Positions 8,489 through 16,871 of a stretch of 64,000 nt of DNA are shown here, in pieces (the stretch's first letter is position 1; each line of letters starts with the position of its first letter). A program made the translations under genes and the position numbers. The stretch is taken from assembly GCF_029892565.1 (NCBI RefSeq), contig NZ_JARXVH010000013.1:124001-188000 (forward strand), read 5' to 3'. Under the pieces are notes generated by a model. The model saw only the letters and a program-made list of their open reading frames with translations. It ran no database searches and was not told the origin of the DNA. The DNA comes from Streptomyces pseudovenezuelae (lineage in GTDB: Bacteria > Actinomycetota > Actinomycetes > Streptomycetales > Streptomycetaceae).

Positions 8489-9274
8489 ATGATCGTTGAT
8501 GAGCATGTGTCGGGTGGGCTGCTTGCAGGCAGGACAGCGCTGGTCACTGGTGCCTCCAGCGGTATCGGCGCAGCGGCCGCGCGGCTCTTTGCCGCAGAGG
8601 GGGCAGCGGTGGTCGTGATGGCTCGACGCGAGAGGCGACTCAAGGAGTTGGTCGAGGAGATCGAGGCGGCTGGCGGCAAGGCCATCTACCAGGTGGGTGA
8701 TGTGACGCTCGTCGAGGATGTGAAACGAGCTGTCGCCGCGGCCGTGGACCGCTTCGGGGCACTGGACGCAGCGTTCAACAACGCTGGATTCGCGGGATCG
8801 GAGATCCGCCCGCTGCACGAACTGGCCGAGGAAGACTACGACCAGGTGATGAACACCAACGTGCGGGGCACCTGGAACTGCCTGCGCCACGAGATCCCGG
8901 TCATGCTCGCCGGCGGAGGCGGGGCCATCGTGAACACCGCCAGCAGTGCCGGCGTCATCGCCACCGGAGCGCCCGCCCCTTATGTCGCGGCCAAGCACGC
9001 GGTGATCGGGCTGACGAAAGCGGCGGCGGCCGAGTACGGAGCCCACGGGATCCGTGTCAACGCGTTGGTCGTCGGGACCACTAGGACCGAAATGATCAGT
9101 GGCGCGATCGAGGCAGTTCCGGAGCTGGAAGAGGCGTTCGTCGCTCGGCAGGTGCAAAAACGCATGGCTGAGCCCGACGAGATCGCTCAAGCGGCACTCT
9201 GGCTCCTCAGCAATCGGGCGTCCTTCGCCACCGGAAGCTTTGTCGCGGTAGACGGTGGCATTCTCGCCACCTGA
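8489..9274 (+). CDS. SDR family oxidoreductase
   Basis: A 261-residue classical short-chain dehydrogenase. The cofactor motif TGASSGIG is at 20-27, NNAG at 97-100, and the catalytic set is Asn127, Ser152/153, Tyr165 and Lys169 (SSAGVIATGAPAPYVAAKHA). Basic residues after strand 2 (ARRERR) favour NADP(H). The C-terminal ATGSFVAVDGG loop is typical. The ATG at 8489 is preceded by GAGGGGG about ten bases upstream; the open frame extends to 8177 but the extra sequence is not SDR-like. The substrate cannot be inferred, and a strong convergent terminator follows. Confidence 0.9.
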   Translation: MIVDEHVSGGLLAGRTALVTGASSGIGAAAARLFAAEGAAVVVMARRERRLKELVEEIEAAGGKAIYQVGDVTLVEDVKRAVAAAVDRFGALDAAFNNAGFAGSEIRPLHELAEEDYDQVMNTNVRGTWNCLRHEIPVMLAGGGGAIVNTASSAGVIATGAPAPYVAAKHAVIGLTKAAAAEYGAHGIRVNALVVGTTRTEMISGAIEAVPELEEAFVARQVQKRMAEPDEIAQAALWLLSNRASFATGSFVAVDGGILAT

Positions 9275-9422
9275 CCGAACGTCGGACGGCCGGAAGCCTC
9301 TTGAGGCGCAGGGCTTCTTCGACGGGCTGGCGAAAGTCCGGTCGCTGCACCGGAGATCGGACTGGGAGACTGCGCAGGTGAGTCTCATTTCGGGCTGAGG
9401 GCCGCCAACTCGCCGACAGTAA

Positions 9423-9450
9423 GATCCGGCCGGGACATCCCGGCCGGATC
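9423..9450. terminator. Bidirectional terminator, 13-bp hairpin
   Basis: GATCCGGCCGGGA at 9423-9435 pairs perfectly with 9438-9450 around a two-base loop. It lies between the convergent SDR and DinB genes and could end transcripts from both sides. Confidence 0.75.
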
Positions 9451-9501
9451 AGACGTCCGCCGTCAGCCAGATGACCTCAGACACCAAGTGTCCGCACTTC
9501 G

Positions 9502-10002
9502 TCAGCGGCCAGTCGTGCCGTCGATGAGTTCGCGGAGGATGTCTGCGTGGCCCGCGTGCCGGCCAGTCTCCTCGATCATGTGGGTGAGTGCCCAGCGGAT
9601 GCTGGGAGCGGGCTTCCCCGGCTGCGGCCGGGGAACCGGCGCACCGAGATCCGTGCACCGGTCGAGAACGACGTTCGCGCGCTCGACCGCGTCCCGGTAG
9701 CCGCCAACGACATCGGCCACGCTGTCCGTCGACGCGGCCTGGAACGTCGCCTGCCAGTCGGTGACGTCCTCCCCCAGGAACATCGAGCACTCGACGAAGG
9801 TCAGGTGGTTGAGCAGGCCGAGCAGGTTCGTGCCCGACGGCACCGTGGCCGTTCGCACCTGCGGTTCGCGAGCGCCTTCGACCTTCGCGGCGATCGAAGT
9901 CCGAAGGTAGTCGAGGAATCCGCGCAGAACTTCGGTCTCGTTGCTTCCAGTCCGGGGTGGTGGGGTGTCGCGGCGGCGGTTGCGGCGCGTGGTGCTGGGC
10001 AC
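9502..10002 (-). CDS. DinB / DUF664 family protein
   Basis: A 166-residue four-helix-bundle protein of the DinB superfamily. ETEVLRGFLDYLRTSI opens the first helix, LLGLLNHLTFVE gives the first metal-ligand His, and IRWALTHMIEETGRHAGHADILRELIDG gives the C-terminal His pair (HMIEE, HAGH). Members include metal-dependent thiol S-transferases acting with mycothiol or bacillithiol. The GTG at 10002 follows AAGGGAG at normal spacing; the upstream extension of the frame is basic and low-complexity. It stands alone, convergent with the preceding SDR. Confidence 0.85.
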   Translation of the reverse strand: MPSTTRRNRRRDTPPPRTGSNETEVLRGFLDYLRTSIAAKVEGAREPQVRTATVPSGTNLLGLLNHLTFVECSMFLGEDVTDWQATFQAASTDSVADVVGGYRDAVERANVVLDRCTDLGAPVPRPQPGKPAPSIRWALTHMIEETGRHAGHADILRELIDGTTGR

Positions 10003-10519
10003 CGTGGTCTCCCTTTTTGTCGGGGTGCGGGCACCGGCCGCCGTGTCAGGCGGTACGGAGGACGAGGAGATCGTGGTCGGTGACCTCGGCGGTGCCCCCG
10101 TCTGGTCCGGTCGTGATCCGGCGAGATGAGTCGGCTCGCTCGACCGTCCACGTCTCCGGTTCCAGATCCATCCTATCGGCGACCTCCTGAGGGCTCGGGT
10201 ACTGGTTTCGGAGTCCTGGGTCGGCAAGAGATCACATCAATCCCCAAGCAGCAGGACCAGCGAGATGAGACGGGCCGTCGCCCGATGGTCCGCAACCGCT
10301 GTCACCAGCCGCGTTCGGTGACCACTGCGGGCGGGGCGGCGGAGGTCAAGGCCGCGCAGGCCAACGACAAGCGGGGCGATGAGGCGACGGGCAGCAGAGC
10401 CGGCGCGTCAGGCCGATGAGTTTGCCGGTTGCCTGAAGTCTTCTTCGTGACATGCCCGCCCCGTCGGCGGATCAGGAAGCGGCGGGTCCCGGTGTCATGG
10501 AGGAGAAATGGAGGCCAGG
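10003..10519. other. Intergenic region between divergent genes
   Basis: About 500 bp between the DinB gene (minus) and the RibD-like gene (plus). It must hold both promoters, but no clear -35/-10 pair or inverted repeat was identified, and no frame looks like a protein. Confidence 0.35.
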
Positions 10520-11104
10520 ATGAGCAATCCGATTCGGCTGTACATGTCGATGTCCCTCGACGGCTACATCGCAGGCCCGGACGATCGGCCAGGTCAGGAG
10601 CTCGGACGCGACGGCGGACGGCTCTTCAACTGGCTCGACGACCGGAAATCCGACGGTCCCAGCGGCCAGGTCTACCGCGAAGCGCTGGCGACCGGCGCGC
10701 TGATCTCCGGCCGACGGACCTTCGAACTCGCCGGGCGCTGGCAGGGCGACCATCACGACGGCGTGCCGATCCTCGTCCTCACCCACCAGGTGGATGACGG
10801 GGACGTGCCACCCGGCCACGCGCGTTTCGTCACCGACGTCGAGGAATGCGCCCGCCAGGCTCGCGCCGCCGCCGGGGACCGGCCGGTCATGGTCCATGGG
10901 GCCGGGGCGGCCCAAGCGCTTCTGCGAGCCGGACAGTTGGACGAGATGGAGATCCACCTGGTGCAGGTCCTCCTCGGGGAGGGCCGCAGGCTGTTCGACC
11001 ACCTCGGTGGTGATCACATCGAACTCGACCTCGTCCGACGGCTCGAGGACCGAGACGTCACGCACCTCCGCTACCAGGTGCGCCGACCCGGGCAGGCCGC
11101 GTGA
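10520..11104 (+). CDS. RibD C-terminal / dihydrofolate reductase-like protein
   Basis: A 194-residue protein of the RibD_C (DHFR-like) fold. The opening strand LYMSMSLDGYIAGPDD is characteristic, followed by ALISGRRTFELAG, DRPVMVHGAGAAQALLRAGQLDEM (the nucleotide-binding GxG region) and IHLVQVLLGEGRRLFD. Stand-alone members are NADPH-binding reductases of uncertain substrate, common in actinomycetes. Two ATGs lie 12 bp apart, each near a GGAGG; the second (10520) has the better spacing of five. The 3' end overlaps the next gene as GTGA, indicating an operon with the VOC protein. Confidence 0.88.
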   Translation: MSNPIRLYMSMSLDGYIAGPDDRPGQELGRDGGRLFNWLDDRKSDGPSGQVYREALATGALISGRRTFELAGRWQGDHHDGVPILVLTHQVDDGDVPPGHARFVTDVEECARQARAAAGDRPVMVHGAGAAQALLRAGQLDEMEIHLVQVLLGEGRRLFDHLGGDHIELDLVRRLEDRDVTHLRYQVRRPGQAA

Positions 11105-11514
11105 AGACTCTCTTCGTCTCCTACCGCGTCACCGATCTGGATCTCTCGCTCCGCTTCTACACCGCCTTGGGCTACGTCGAACTGGGCAGGGTCGAGGCCG
11201 GCGACGGGAGTCACCTCGTGATCCTCAATTTCCCCGGCGAGCCGGCGGCCTCGCTCGAACTGGTCCACCGTCCCGCCGACGGACGCGTCGACGTGGGCAG
11301 CGGTTTCGACCACCTCGCGATCCAGGTGGACACGCTGACCGTCACCCTCAAGACGCTGGCCGAAGCCGGCCTGGAGCCGGAACCTGTCCAGTATCCGGGC
11401 GGCCCTCACGGCCCGAAGACGTCGTGGCTCACGGACCCGGACGGATACCGGATCGAGTTGGTGGAATGGCCGTCCGGACATCCCGACGGCATCACCGCAG
11501 CAGACTTCTCCTGA
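11101..11514 (+). CDS. VOC family (glyoxalase-like) protein
   Basis: A 137-residue vicinal-oxygen-chelate protein with two beta-alpha-beta-beta-beta modules. The first (VSYRVTDLDLSLRFYTALGY) begins at residue 5. The second begins at FDHLAIQVDTLTVTLKTLAEAG and ends in the family signature TSWLTDPDGYRIELVEW. The fold covers glyoxalase I, extradiol dioxygenases and resistance proteins; metal ligands could be the His of FDHLAI and the Glu of RIELVE. The GTG start lies within the stop of the RibD-like gene, so the two are translationally coupled. Confidence 0.88.
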   Translation: MKTLFVSYRVTDLDLSLRFYTALGYVELGRVEAGDGSHLVILNFPGEPAASLELVHRPADGRVDVGSGFDHLAIQVDTLTVTLKTLAEAGLEPEPVQYPGGPHGPKTSWLTDPDGYRIELVEWPSGHPDGITAADFS

Positions 11515-11599
11515 GGGGTCACGGTGAGCGGAGAGTGGCGACACTCCCCTCTGCGCGGCCGCAGCGCAGCGCGCAGCGTCATTCCACCCCATTCGCAGG

Positions 11600-11670
11600 T
11601 CTTGACGATTGCTCATCACCGGGCTGTCGCCACCCGTTACGCGAAGAGGACCTACATCGGCTTCTCTGCG
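11600..11670 (+). pseudogene. Possible IS5-type transposase scrap
   Basis: About 20 codons read TIAHHRAVATRYAKRTYIGF. The HRAVATRYDKR motif is typical of the C-terminal catalytic region of IS5-family transposases. Nothing else of the transposase is present within 200 bp. Confidence 0.35.
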
Positions 11671-11715
11671 GCTGGTTTCACACCCGACCCTCAGAGGGTC
11701 GGTATCGCGTGCGGC

Positions 11716-12171
11716 TCAGGCGAACCAGCTGTCGTATGCGGTGCTCAAGCTGTCCTGGGGCGGGTCAGGGAGCAGCTGATAAAGCTTCCATGCGTAGTCG
11801 TACGGATCGAGGCATTCGGCGTATCGCTCGCCCCATGGCGCGTTGAGCGGCCCGGCGGTGATCGTGGCTCCGGCTGAGCGGCAGTAGTCCGCGGTCGCAT
11901 CGACGTTGTCCACCTCGATCCCTATGACAACACCGAGGCCCCGCGGACCGGTTCTGGTCATGTCTTCGCGGTCGCTGTCAGGAAACGGCATGCCGGTCAA
12001 GGCATCGACGAGCAGCTGAAGGTCACCACGTCTCAGGATCGCCATGATCGGCCGGCCGTCCGGGCCTGGTATCGATCCTGCCTGCTCGAACCCGAGCCCC
12101 GCGTAGAAGATGGCCGCCTCGGTCACGTCCTCGACGCGAAGTCCTACCCGGAAGGGAGCTTCATCGGTCAC
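11716..12171 (-). CDS. VOC family (glyoxalase/bleomycin-resistance-like) protein
   Basis: A 151-residue VOC protein: FRVGLRVEDVTEAAIFYAGLGFEQAG opens module one, and GVVIGIEVDNVDATADYCRSAGA opens module two. It ends in WGERYAECLDPYDYAWKLYQLL, the form seen in bleomycin-resistance-like members. The GTG at 12171 was preferred because GGAG stands five bases before it; the frame is open to 12207. It is on the opposite strand to the other VOC gene and is not closely similar to it, so it is not a recent duplicate. Confidence 0.85.
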   Translation of the reverse strand: MTDEAPFRVGLRVEDVTEAAIFYAGLGFEQAGSIPGPDGRPIMAILRRGDLQLLVDALTGMPFPDSDREDMTRTGPRGLGVVIGIEVDNVDATADYCRSAGATITAGPLNAPWGERYAECLDPYDYAWKLYQLLPDPPQDSLSTAYDSWFA

Positions 12172-12650
12172 TGCGTCTCCGTTCGGCGAACGCTCTCGGA
12201 CAAGCACGATGCATCAGCGCGGGGAGGCGTGGCCAGTGTGCTGGGGTTGGTCACGCGGCTTCCGGCCGGGGTTCTGACCCGGTTGTGCGTGAGGGAGTCG
12301 GCGAGTTCTACGGACGCTCCAGTGCCTGAAGGGGCGCCCCAGCTTGGTCGGGCGGGTGCCGCCGTCGCGACGATGATCACGCCTGACCCCGGCTCCGCGC
12401 GCATGGACCGGCGTGTCACCCCACCCGGTGAACGTTCGTGGTCAACGCACAAGCCGCGTTGTTCTGTCGTCCCGGACTCGGGGCGGGTCCCTGACATCTG
12501 TCAGGGACCGGTGGGGCCGGCGGCCCTTTAGGTTGCTGTGCGGACCGCCTCTGTCAGTTCGGAATATCCCGATCCAGCAGAGGGTCCCTTCGCACACGCT
12601 CCCGTTGGCCGTCGGTCGCCACGACCGGCATCCGCTCGCGTGACTACAAG
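12172..12650. other. Intergenic region, nothing recognised
   Basis: About 480 bp upstream of both the VOC gene (minus) and the I36 gene (plus). No domain-bearing frame is present. The pair CGGGTCCCTGACATC / TGTCAGGGACCGG around 12482-12512 forms an imperfect hairpin of unknown role. Confidence 0.35.
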
Positions 12651-12674
12651 GAGGTACTTGCGATTTTCGGCAAC

Positions 12675-13067
12675 TTGGTGAGGCTGGCGGTTTCGGCCGT
12701 CGCCGTAGCGGGGTCACTCATGGCCGTTACCGCCGGGCCCGCGTCCGCGACTTCCAATGACGACGCTTACGGATGCCCGTACGGAGCCGTATGCATCTAC
12801 AACAACGCCGACCCGAACTCGGGTATCGAAAACGGCGGTGTCTACTGGGCCTATGGTCCGCACAACCTCAGCAATCAGTTCGGCAACCACTACGTGGTGA
12901 ACAACCAGTACGGCGGTGCCTGGGTGGAGCTGTGCACCGGCTACAACGGCACTGGCAGAGGCAACACGATCATCTTCGCCGCGCCGTACGGGAACGTCGA
13001 AGATCTGAGCCCGATCAATTCCATTGTGCTGGGCACCGGCAACAACTACCCCTGCACTCCCCCGTGA
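12675..13067 (+). CDS. Secreted peptidase inhibitor family I36 protein
   Basis: A small secreted protein whose mature part begins ATSNDDAYGCPYGAVCIYNN and carries the paired Cys pattern of I36 (Streptomyces metalloproteinase inhibitor) proteins, with later Cys in WVELCTGY and NNYPCTPP. The N-terminal RLAVSAVAVAGSLMAVTAG is a signal peptide ending at GPASA. The start is unclear. TTG 12675 and GTG 12678 are in frame but about 20 bases from the only good site, AAGGAGG at 12648-12654. An ATT at 12663 has ideal spacing. A TTG at 12658 would fit if one T were restored in the TTTT run. Confidence 0.75.
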   Translation: MVRLAVSAVAVAGSLMAVTAGPASATSNDDAYGCPYGAVCIYNNADPNSGIENGGVYWAYGPHNLSNQFGNHYVVNNQYGGAWVELCTGYNGTGRGNTIIFAAPYGNVEDLSPINSIVLGTGNNYPCTPP

Positions 13068-13218
13068 TCCCCACGTAGCCTGCACGTTTCACCTTCGGGG
13101 GGACATGACGTCGGTTTTCAAGGCCTAATGGTGGTCTTGAGAACCGACGTTGTCGTTCGGGGTGGGTGGGTGCGGCAGGGCCACCCAATTGGCGGCACCG
13201 GTGCGTACGTTGACAGGC

Positions 13219-14079
13219 ATGGACACGAACAACCGGCTGAGCGAGTTCCTGCGGGCCCGGCGCGCGCTGGTGCGCCCCGAGGACCACGGGATGCCCGCGG
13301 GGACGCGCCGCACCCCCGGTCTGCGCCGCGAGGAGGTCGCCGTCCTCGCCGGGGTGAGCACCGACTATTACGTCCGGTTGGAACAGGGACGCGAACGCAA
13401 TCCCTCGCCCCAGGTCCTCGGGGCATTGGCGGCCGCGCTCCTGCTGGCGGACGAGGAGGCCGCCTACCTGCGCGCACTCGTCGATCCGCCACCGCGTGGA
13501 CAGCCCCGGGCCGTCCGGGAGTACGTCGGCCCGCAACTGGTCTCCTTGCTGGACGCCTGGGCGGACACACCGGCTCTGGTCTACGGCCGCTACCTCGACC
13601 TGCTGGCCGTCAACTCCCTGGGCGAGGCGCTGTTCTCCTGGCTCGGCAGCGAGACGAGCCTGATCACGGCGATGTTCCTCAACCCCGCCGCACAGGACTT
13701 CTACCGCGACTGGGCCGTTGTGGCGCAGGGGTGCGTGGCCGCACTGCGGGCCGCCAATCCTGCTCCGGACGACCAGCGGCTGCAGGAGCTGGTGGGCGAA
13801 CTGTCCGTACGCAGCCACGACTTCGCACGCATATGGGCGCGCCACGAGGTACGGGCCAAGACGGCCTCGGCCAAACGCTTTCACCACCCGTTGGTCGGCG
13901 ATCTGACGCTGGACTTCGAGACCTTCTCCGTCCACAGCGCGCCGGGCCAGCACCTGGTGGTCTATCGAGCCGAACCCGGCAGCCCCGCCGAACAGTCGCT
14001 GACCCTGCTGGGCAGCTTCACCCTCGCCGAATTCCCGGACGCTGACTACGAAGGGCGCATCCCGCATGAACTCCCCTGA
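13219..14079 (+). CDS. XRE-family regulator with MmyB-like ligand domain
   Basis: A 286-residue transcription factor. Residues ~5-80 form the helix-turn-helix, with the typical RRTPGLRREEVAVLAGVSTD and YYVRLEQGRERNPSPQVLGA. The remaining ~200 residues are the MmyB-like PAS-type domain (VYGRYLDLLAVN, FEVF-type strand DFETFSVHSAPGQHLVVYRAEPGS). Such regulators usually control the adjacent oxidoreductase, and here the 3' end overlaps a downstream SDR gene by 14 bp. The ATG at 13219 starts the conserved MDTNNRLSEFLRARR; earlier in-frame sequence is not family-like. Confidence 0.9.
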   Translation: MDTNNRLSEFLRARRALVRPEDHGMPAGTRRTPGLRREEVAVLAGVSTDYYVRLEQGRERNPSPQVLGALAAALLLADEEAAYLRALVDPPPRGQPRAVREYVGPQLVSLLDAWADTPALVYGRYLDLLAVNSLGEALFSWLGSETSLITAMFLNPAAQDFYRDWAVVAQGCVAALRAANPAPDDQRLQELVGELSVRSHDFARIWARHEVRAKTASAKRFHHPLVGDLTLDFETFSVHSAPGQHLVVYRAEPGSPAEQSLTLLGSFTLAEFPDADYEGRIPHELP

Positions 14080-14926
14080 TTCCCCGGTCTGGTTCATCAC
14101 CGGCTGCTCCTCCGGCCTGGGCCGGGCGCTGGCCCGTGCCGTGCTGGAACGCGGCTGGCGGGCGGTGGTCACGGCCCGGAATCCCGCGAAGGCCGCCGAT
14201 GTGATCGCCGGGCACGAGGAACGCGCCGTCGTCCTGGCGCTGGACGTCACCGACGCCGAGCAGACCGCCCATGCGGTCGCCCGGGCGGAGGCGGCCTTCG
14301 GGCGGATCGACGTACTGGTCAACAACGCGGGCTACGGCTACCTCGCCGCCGTCGAGGAGGGCCAGGACGACGAGGTTCGCGCCTTGTTCGACACCAACGT
14401 CTTCGGCCTGGTCGACACCACCAGGGCGGTCCTGCCCGGTATGCGAGCCCGTCGCTCCGGCCACATCGTGAACATGTCCTCCCTCGGCGGCCTGGTCGCC
14501 TTCGGAGCCACCGGCTTCTACCACGCCAGCAAATTCGCCGTGGAAGGTCTCTCCGAGTCCCTGGCCGCCGAGGTCGCCCCACTCGGTATCAAGGTCACGA
14601 TCGTCGAACCCGCCGCGTTCCGCACCGACTGGTCCGGGCCCTCCATGCGCCAGTCCGCCACCACCATCGCCGACTACGCCGCCACCGCGGGCACACGACG
14701 CGCGAGCACCTTGGCCACCTACGGCAACCAGCCCGGGGATCCGGTACGCGCCGCGCAGGCCGTCATCGACGCGGTCTCGGCCGAACAGCCGCCGCTACGC
14801 CTGCTGTTGGGGAAGGCCGCGTACGACATCGCCACCGCCAGGCTCGACTCCCTCAAGTCCGCCTTCGACGGCTGGCGGGAGGTGACTCTCAGCGTCGACT
14901 TCCCCGCAGAGCAAAGCGCCGGCTGA
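14066..14926 (+). CDS. SDR family oxidoreductase, regulator-linked
   Basis: A 286-residue classical SDR. TGCSSGLG at 12-19 binds the cofactor dinucleotide. NNAGYG, the MSSLGG serine and FYHASKFAVEGLSESLA (Tyr-x3-Lys) form the catalytic set. The length and the C-terminal extension (LLLGKAAYDIATARLDSLKSAF) match the large group of actinomycete SDRs annotated as oxidoreductase/retinol-dehydrogenase-like. It overlaps the MmyB-type regulator gene by 14 bp, so the two are co-transcribed and probably form a sensor-enzyme pair. It is convergent with an ABC permease gene 15 bp away. Confidence 0.9.
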   Translation: MNSPDSPVWFITGCSSGLGRALARAVLERGWRAVVTARNPAKAADVIAGHEERAVVLALDVTDAEQTAHAVARAEAAFGRIDVLVNNAGYGYLAAVEEGQDDEVRALFDTNVFGLVDTTRAVLPGMRARRSGHIVNMSSLGGLVAFGATGFYHASKFAVEGLSESLAAEVAPLGIKVTIVEPAAFRTDWSGPSMRQSATTIADYAATAGTRRASTLATYGNQPGDPVRAAQAVIDAVSAEQPPLRLLLGKAAYDIATARLDSLKSAFDGWREVTLSVDFPAEQSAG

Positions 14927-14941
14927 CGTGCGTACACGAAC

Positions 14942-15844
14942 TCACTTGAGTCCCCCGGTCACCAGGTCGATGCGCCAGTACCGCTGCAAGGACAGGAAGA
15001 GCGCGATGACGGGGATGACGGACAGCAGTGTGCCGGTGATCACCAGGGAGTACAGGGATGCCTGGTTGGCGCCGTGCCGCAGGAGGCTGTACAGCCCGAC
15101 CGTCAGCGGGAACTTGTCGTCGCTGGTCACCATGACGAAGGGCAGCAGGAAGTTGTTCCAGATGACGATGAACTGGAGCAGGAAGACGGTGATCAGCCCG
15201 GGTGCCATCAGCCGCAGCCCGATCGCCGAGAACATCCGCCACTCGCTCGCCCCGTCCATCCGCCCCGCGTCGAGCAGTGAGTCGGGTACGGAGGCGGCGG
15301 CGTAGATCCGGCACAGGTAGATGCCGTACGGGTTGAACAGCTGGGGCAGGATCACCGCCGGATAGCTGTCGGTGCTGCCGACCCGGGCCAGCAGCAGGTA
15401 CTGCGGCACGGCCAGCACGACCTGCGGGAGCAGGACGCCCGCCAGGATCGTCTTGAACAGCAGGGTGCGACCACGGAATTGGTACTTGGCGAGGGCGTAG
15501 CCGGTCGCGGCCGAGACCGCGGTGGCCACGAGCCCGCCGACCCCCGCGTACAGGAAGCTGTTGAACATCCAGTGCCAGAACACGCCCGAGTCGTACGAGG
15601 ACAGGTCGGCGATGTTGTCGATCAGGCCTGAGCCGAACGACGGCAGATAGGTCGCGGTCGAGAACAGCTCGCTGCGTGACTTGGTGGACGCGATCAGGAT
15701 CCACAGCGTCGGCACCAGGCAGTAGACGGCACCGAGCAGCAGCACCGCGGTCGGCAACACGGCGATGCCTCGGCGGCGGGGCCGCTCGGTCCGCGTGGCG
15801 ATCACCGGGGACACCGCGGGTCGGGCGGGCGAGTCGATCGTCAT
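14942..15844 (-). CDS. Sugar ABC transporter permease (MalG type)
   Basis: A 300-residue inner-membrane permease with six predicted helices, the first at AVLLLGAVYCLVPTLWILIA. The EAA loop reads DAGRMDGASEWRMFSAIGLRL. These are hallmarks of the CUT1 MalG-type subunit for oligosaccharide uptake. The gene is intact; its ATG overlaps the stop of the upstream MalF-type permease as ATGA. No ATPase gene is nearby, as usual for Streptomyces CUT1 systems served by a shared MsiK. Its partners upstream are frameshifted, so the transporter may be non-functional. Confidence 0.9.
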   Translation of the reverse strand: MTIDSPARPAVSPVIATRTERPRRRGIAVLPTAVLLLGAVYCLVPTLWILIASTKSRSELFSTATYLPSFGSGLIDNIADLSSYDSGVFWHWMFNSFLYAGVGGLVATAVSAATGYALAKYQFRGRTLLFKTILAGVLLPQVVLAVPQYLLLARVGSTDSYPAVILPQLFNPYGIYLCRIYAAASVPDSLLDAGRMDGASEWRMFSAIGLRLMAPGLITVFLLQFIVIWNNFLLPFVMVTSDDKFPLTVGLYSLLRHGANQASLYSLVITGTLLSVIPVIALFLSLQRYWRIDLVTGGLK

Positions 15845-16763
15845 CGCTGCTCCTTGGCTACGGCTCCGGCGGCGCCCCAGCGGGTCTGGGCGAGGCGCCC
15901 GACGAGCAGGGAGACGGCGAGGATGCCGACCGCGAAGACGATCGAGGTGGCCGCCGCGAGATGGATGTCGGAGTCGACGAAGGCGTCGGTGTAGATCTTC
16001 ATCAGGGGAACCCAGGTCAGGGAGATGGCGTTCGACAGCGGCTGGAGTGTGTTCGGCTCGTTGAACAGCTGCAGGGCGGCGAGCACGGTGAACAGGGTGC
16101 ACATGGCGATGGCGGGACAAATCAGCGGCACCTTCACCCGCAGCGCGATCTGGAGCTCCGAGGCCCCGTCGATCCTGGCCGCCTCGTGGATCTCCGGCGG
16201 CAGTCCGCGCAGGGACGTGTACATCACGACCATGTTGAAGCCCACCGCGCCCCACACCGCGATGTTCGCGACCGAGACATCGACCATCGAGGTGCCGAAG
16301 AAGTCGATGTGCCGCCCGCCGATGGGGCTGGTCGCGGGCAGATAGAGGAAGCCCCACAGGAGGGTGGCGATGACGCCGGGCACCGCGTACGGCAGGAAGA
16401 TGGCCAGCCGGGTGAACCGGGTGAACCGGGCCCGTGCGGTGTCCAGGAGGAGCGCGAACAGCAGGGCGAGGAGCACGGTCGCCGGTACGGTGATCGCGCC
16501 GACGAGCAGCATGCGCAGCACGCTCTGCCACAGCTCGGCGTCATGGATCACGGCGGAGTAGTTGTCCACACCCGCGAAGACCGTTCTGCTGCCGTTGCCC
16601 AGCAGGCCCCGCTGACCTTGCGCTGCTGGAAGCTGAGGAGCAGTGCGTAGGCCCCGGGGGCGATCACGGACAACAGGAGGAGCAGGGTCGCGGGCAGGAC
16701 CAGCAGATAGGGCAGCCGGCTGTGGCCCGCCCTGCGGCTCTGCCGCGAAGTGCTTGTCGCCAT
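15841..16763 (-). pseudogene. Sugar ABC transporter permease (MalF type), frameshifted
   Basis: The N-terminus (ATG 16763; RLPYLLVLPATLLLLLSVIA) reads MALF-like as far as LLSFQQRKVSG, then changes frame. The remainder, from GLLGNGSRTVFAGVDNYSAV to the EAA loop EAARIDGASELQIALRVKVP and stop at 15841, is in another frame. Restoring one base in the C run at 16607-16610 rejoins them into a normal ~306-residue CUT1 permease. The lesion could be a real one-base deletion or a homopolymer read error. The stop overlaps the next permease start. Confidence 0.8.
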
Positions 16764-16871
16764 CGACGTGTCGTCCCCATCGGATGAGTGGCTGGATTCG
16801 GTGCTCGGTGCCGGTACGGCCGCCGGGCGCGGGAGTCAGGGAGGAGCGCCAGGCGACCTGGTCGCCGGGGG

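Noticed and set aside
10794..11846. A 350-codon plus-strand frame over the RibD and VOC genes
   Set aside because: It is Arg/Ser/Pro-rich with no domain, whereas the overlapping frames encode recognisable enzymes.
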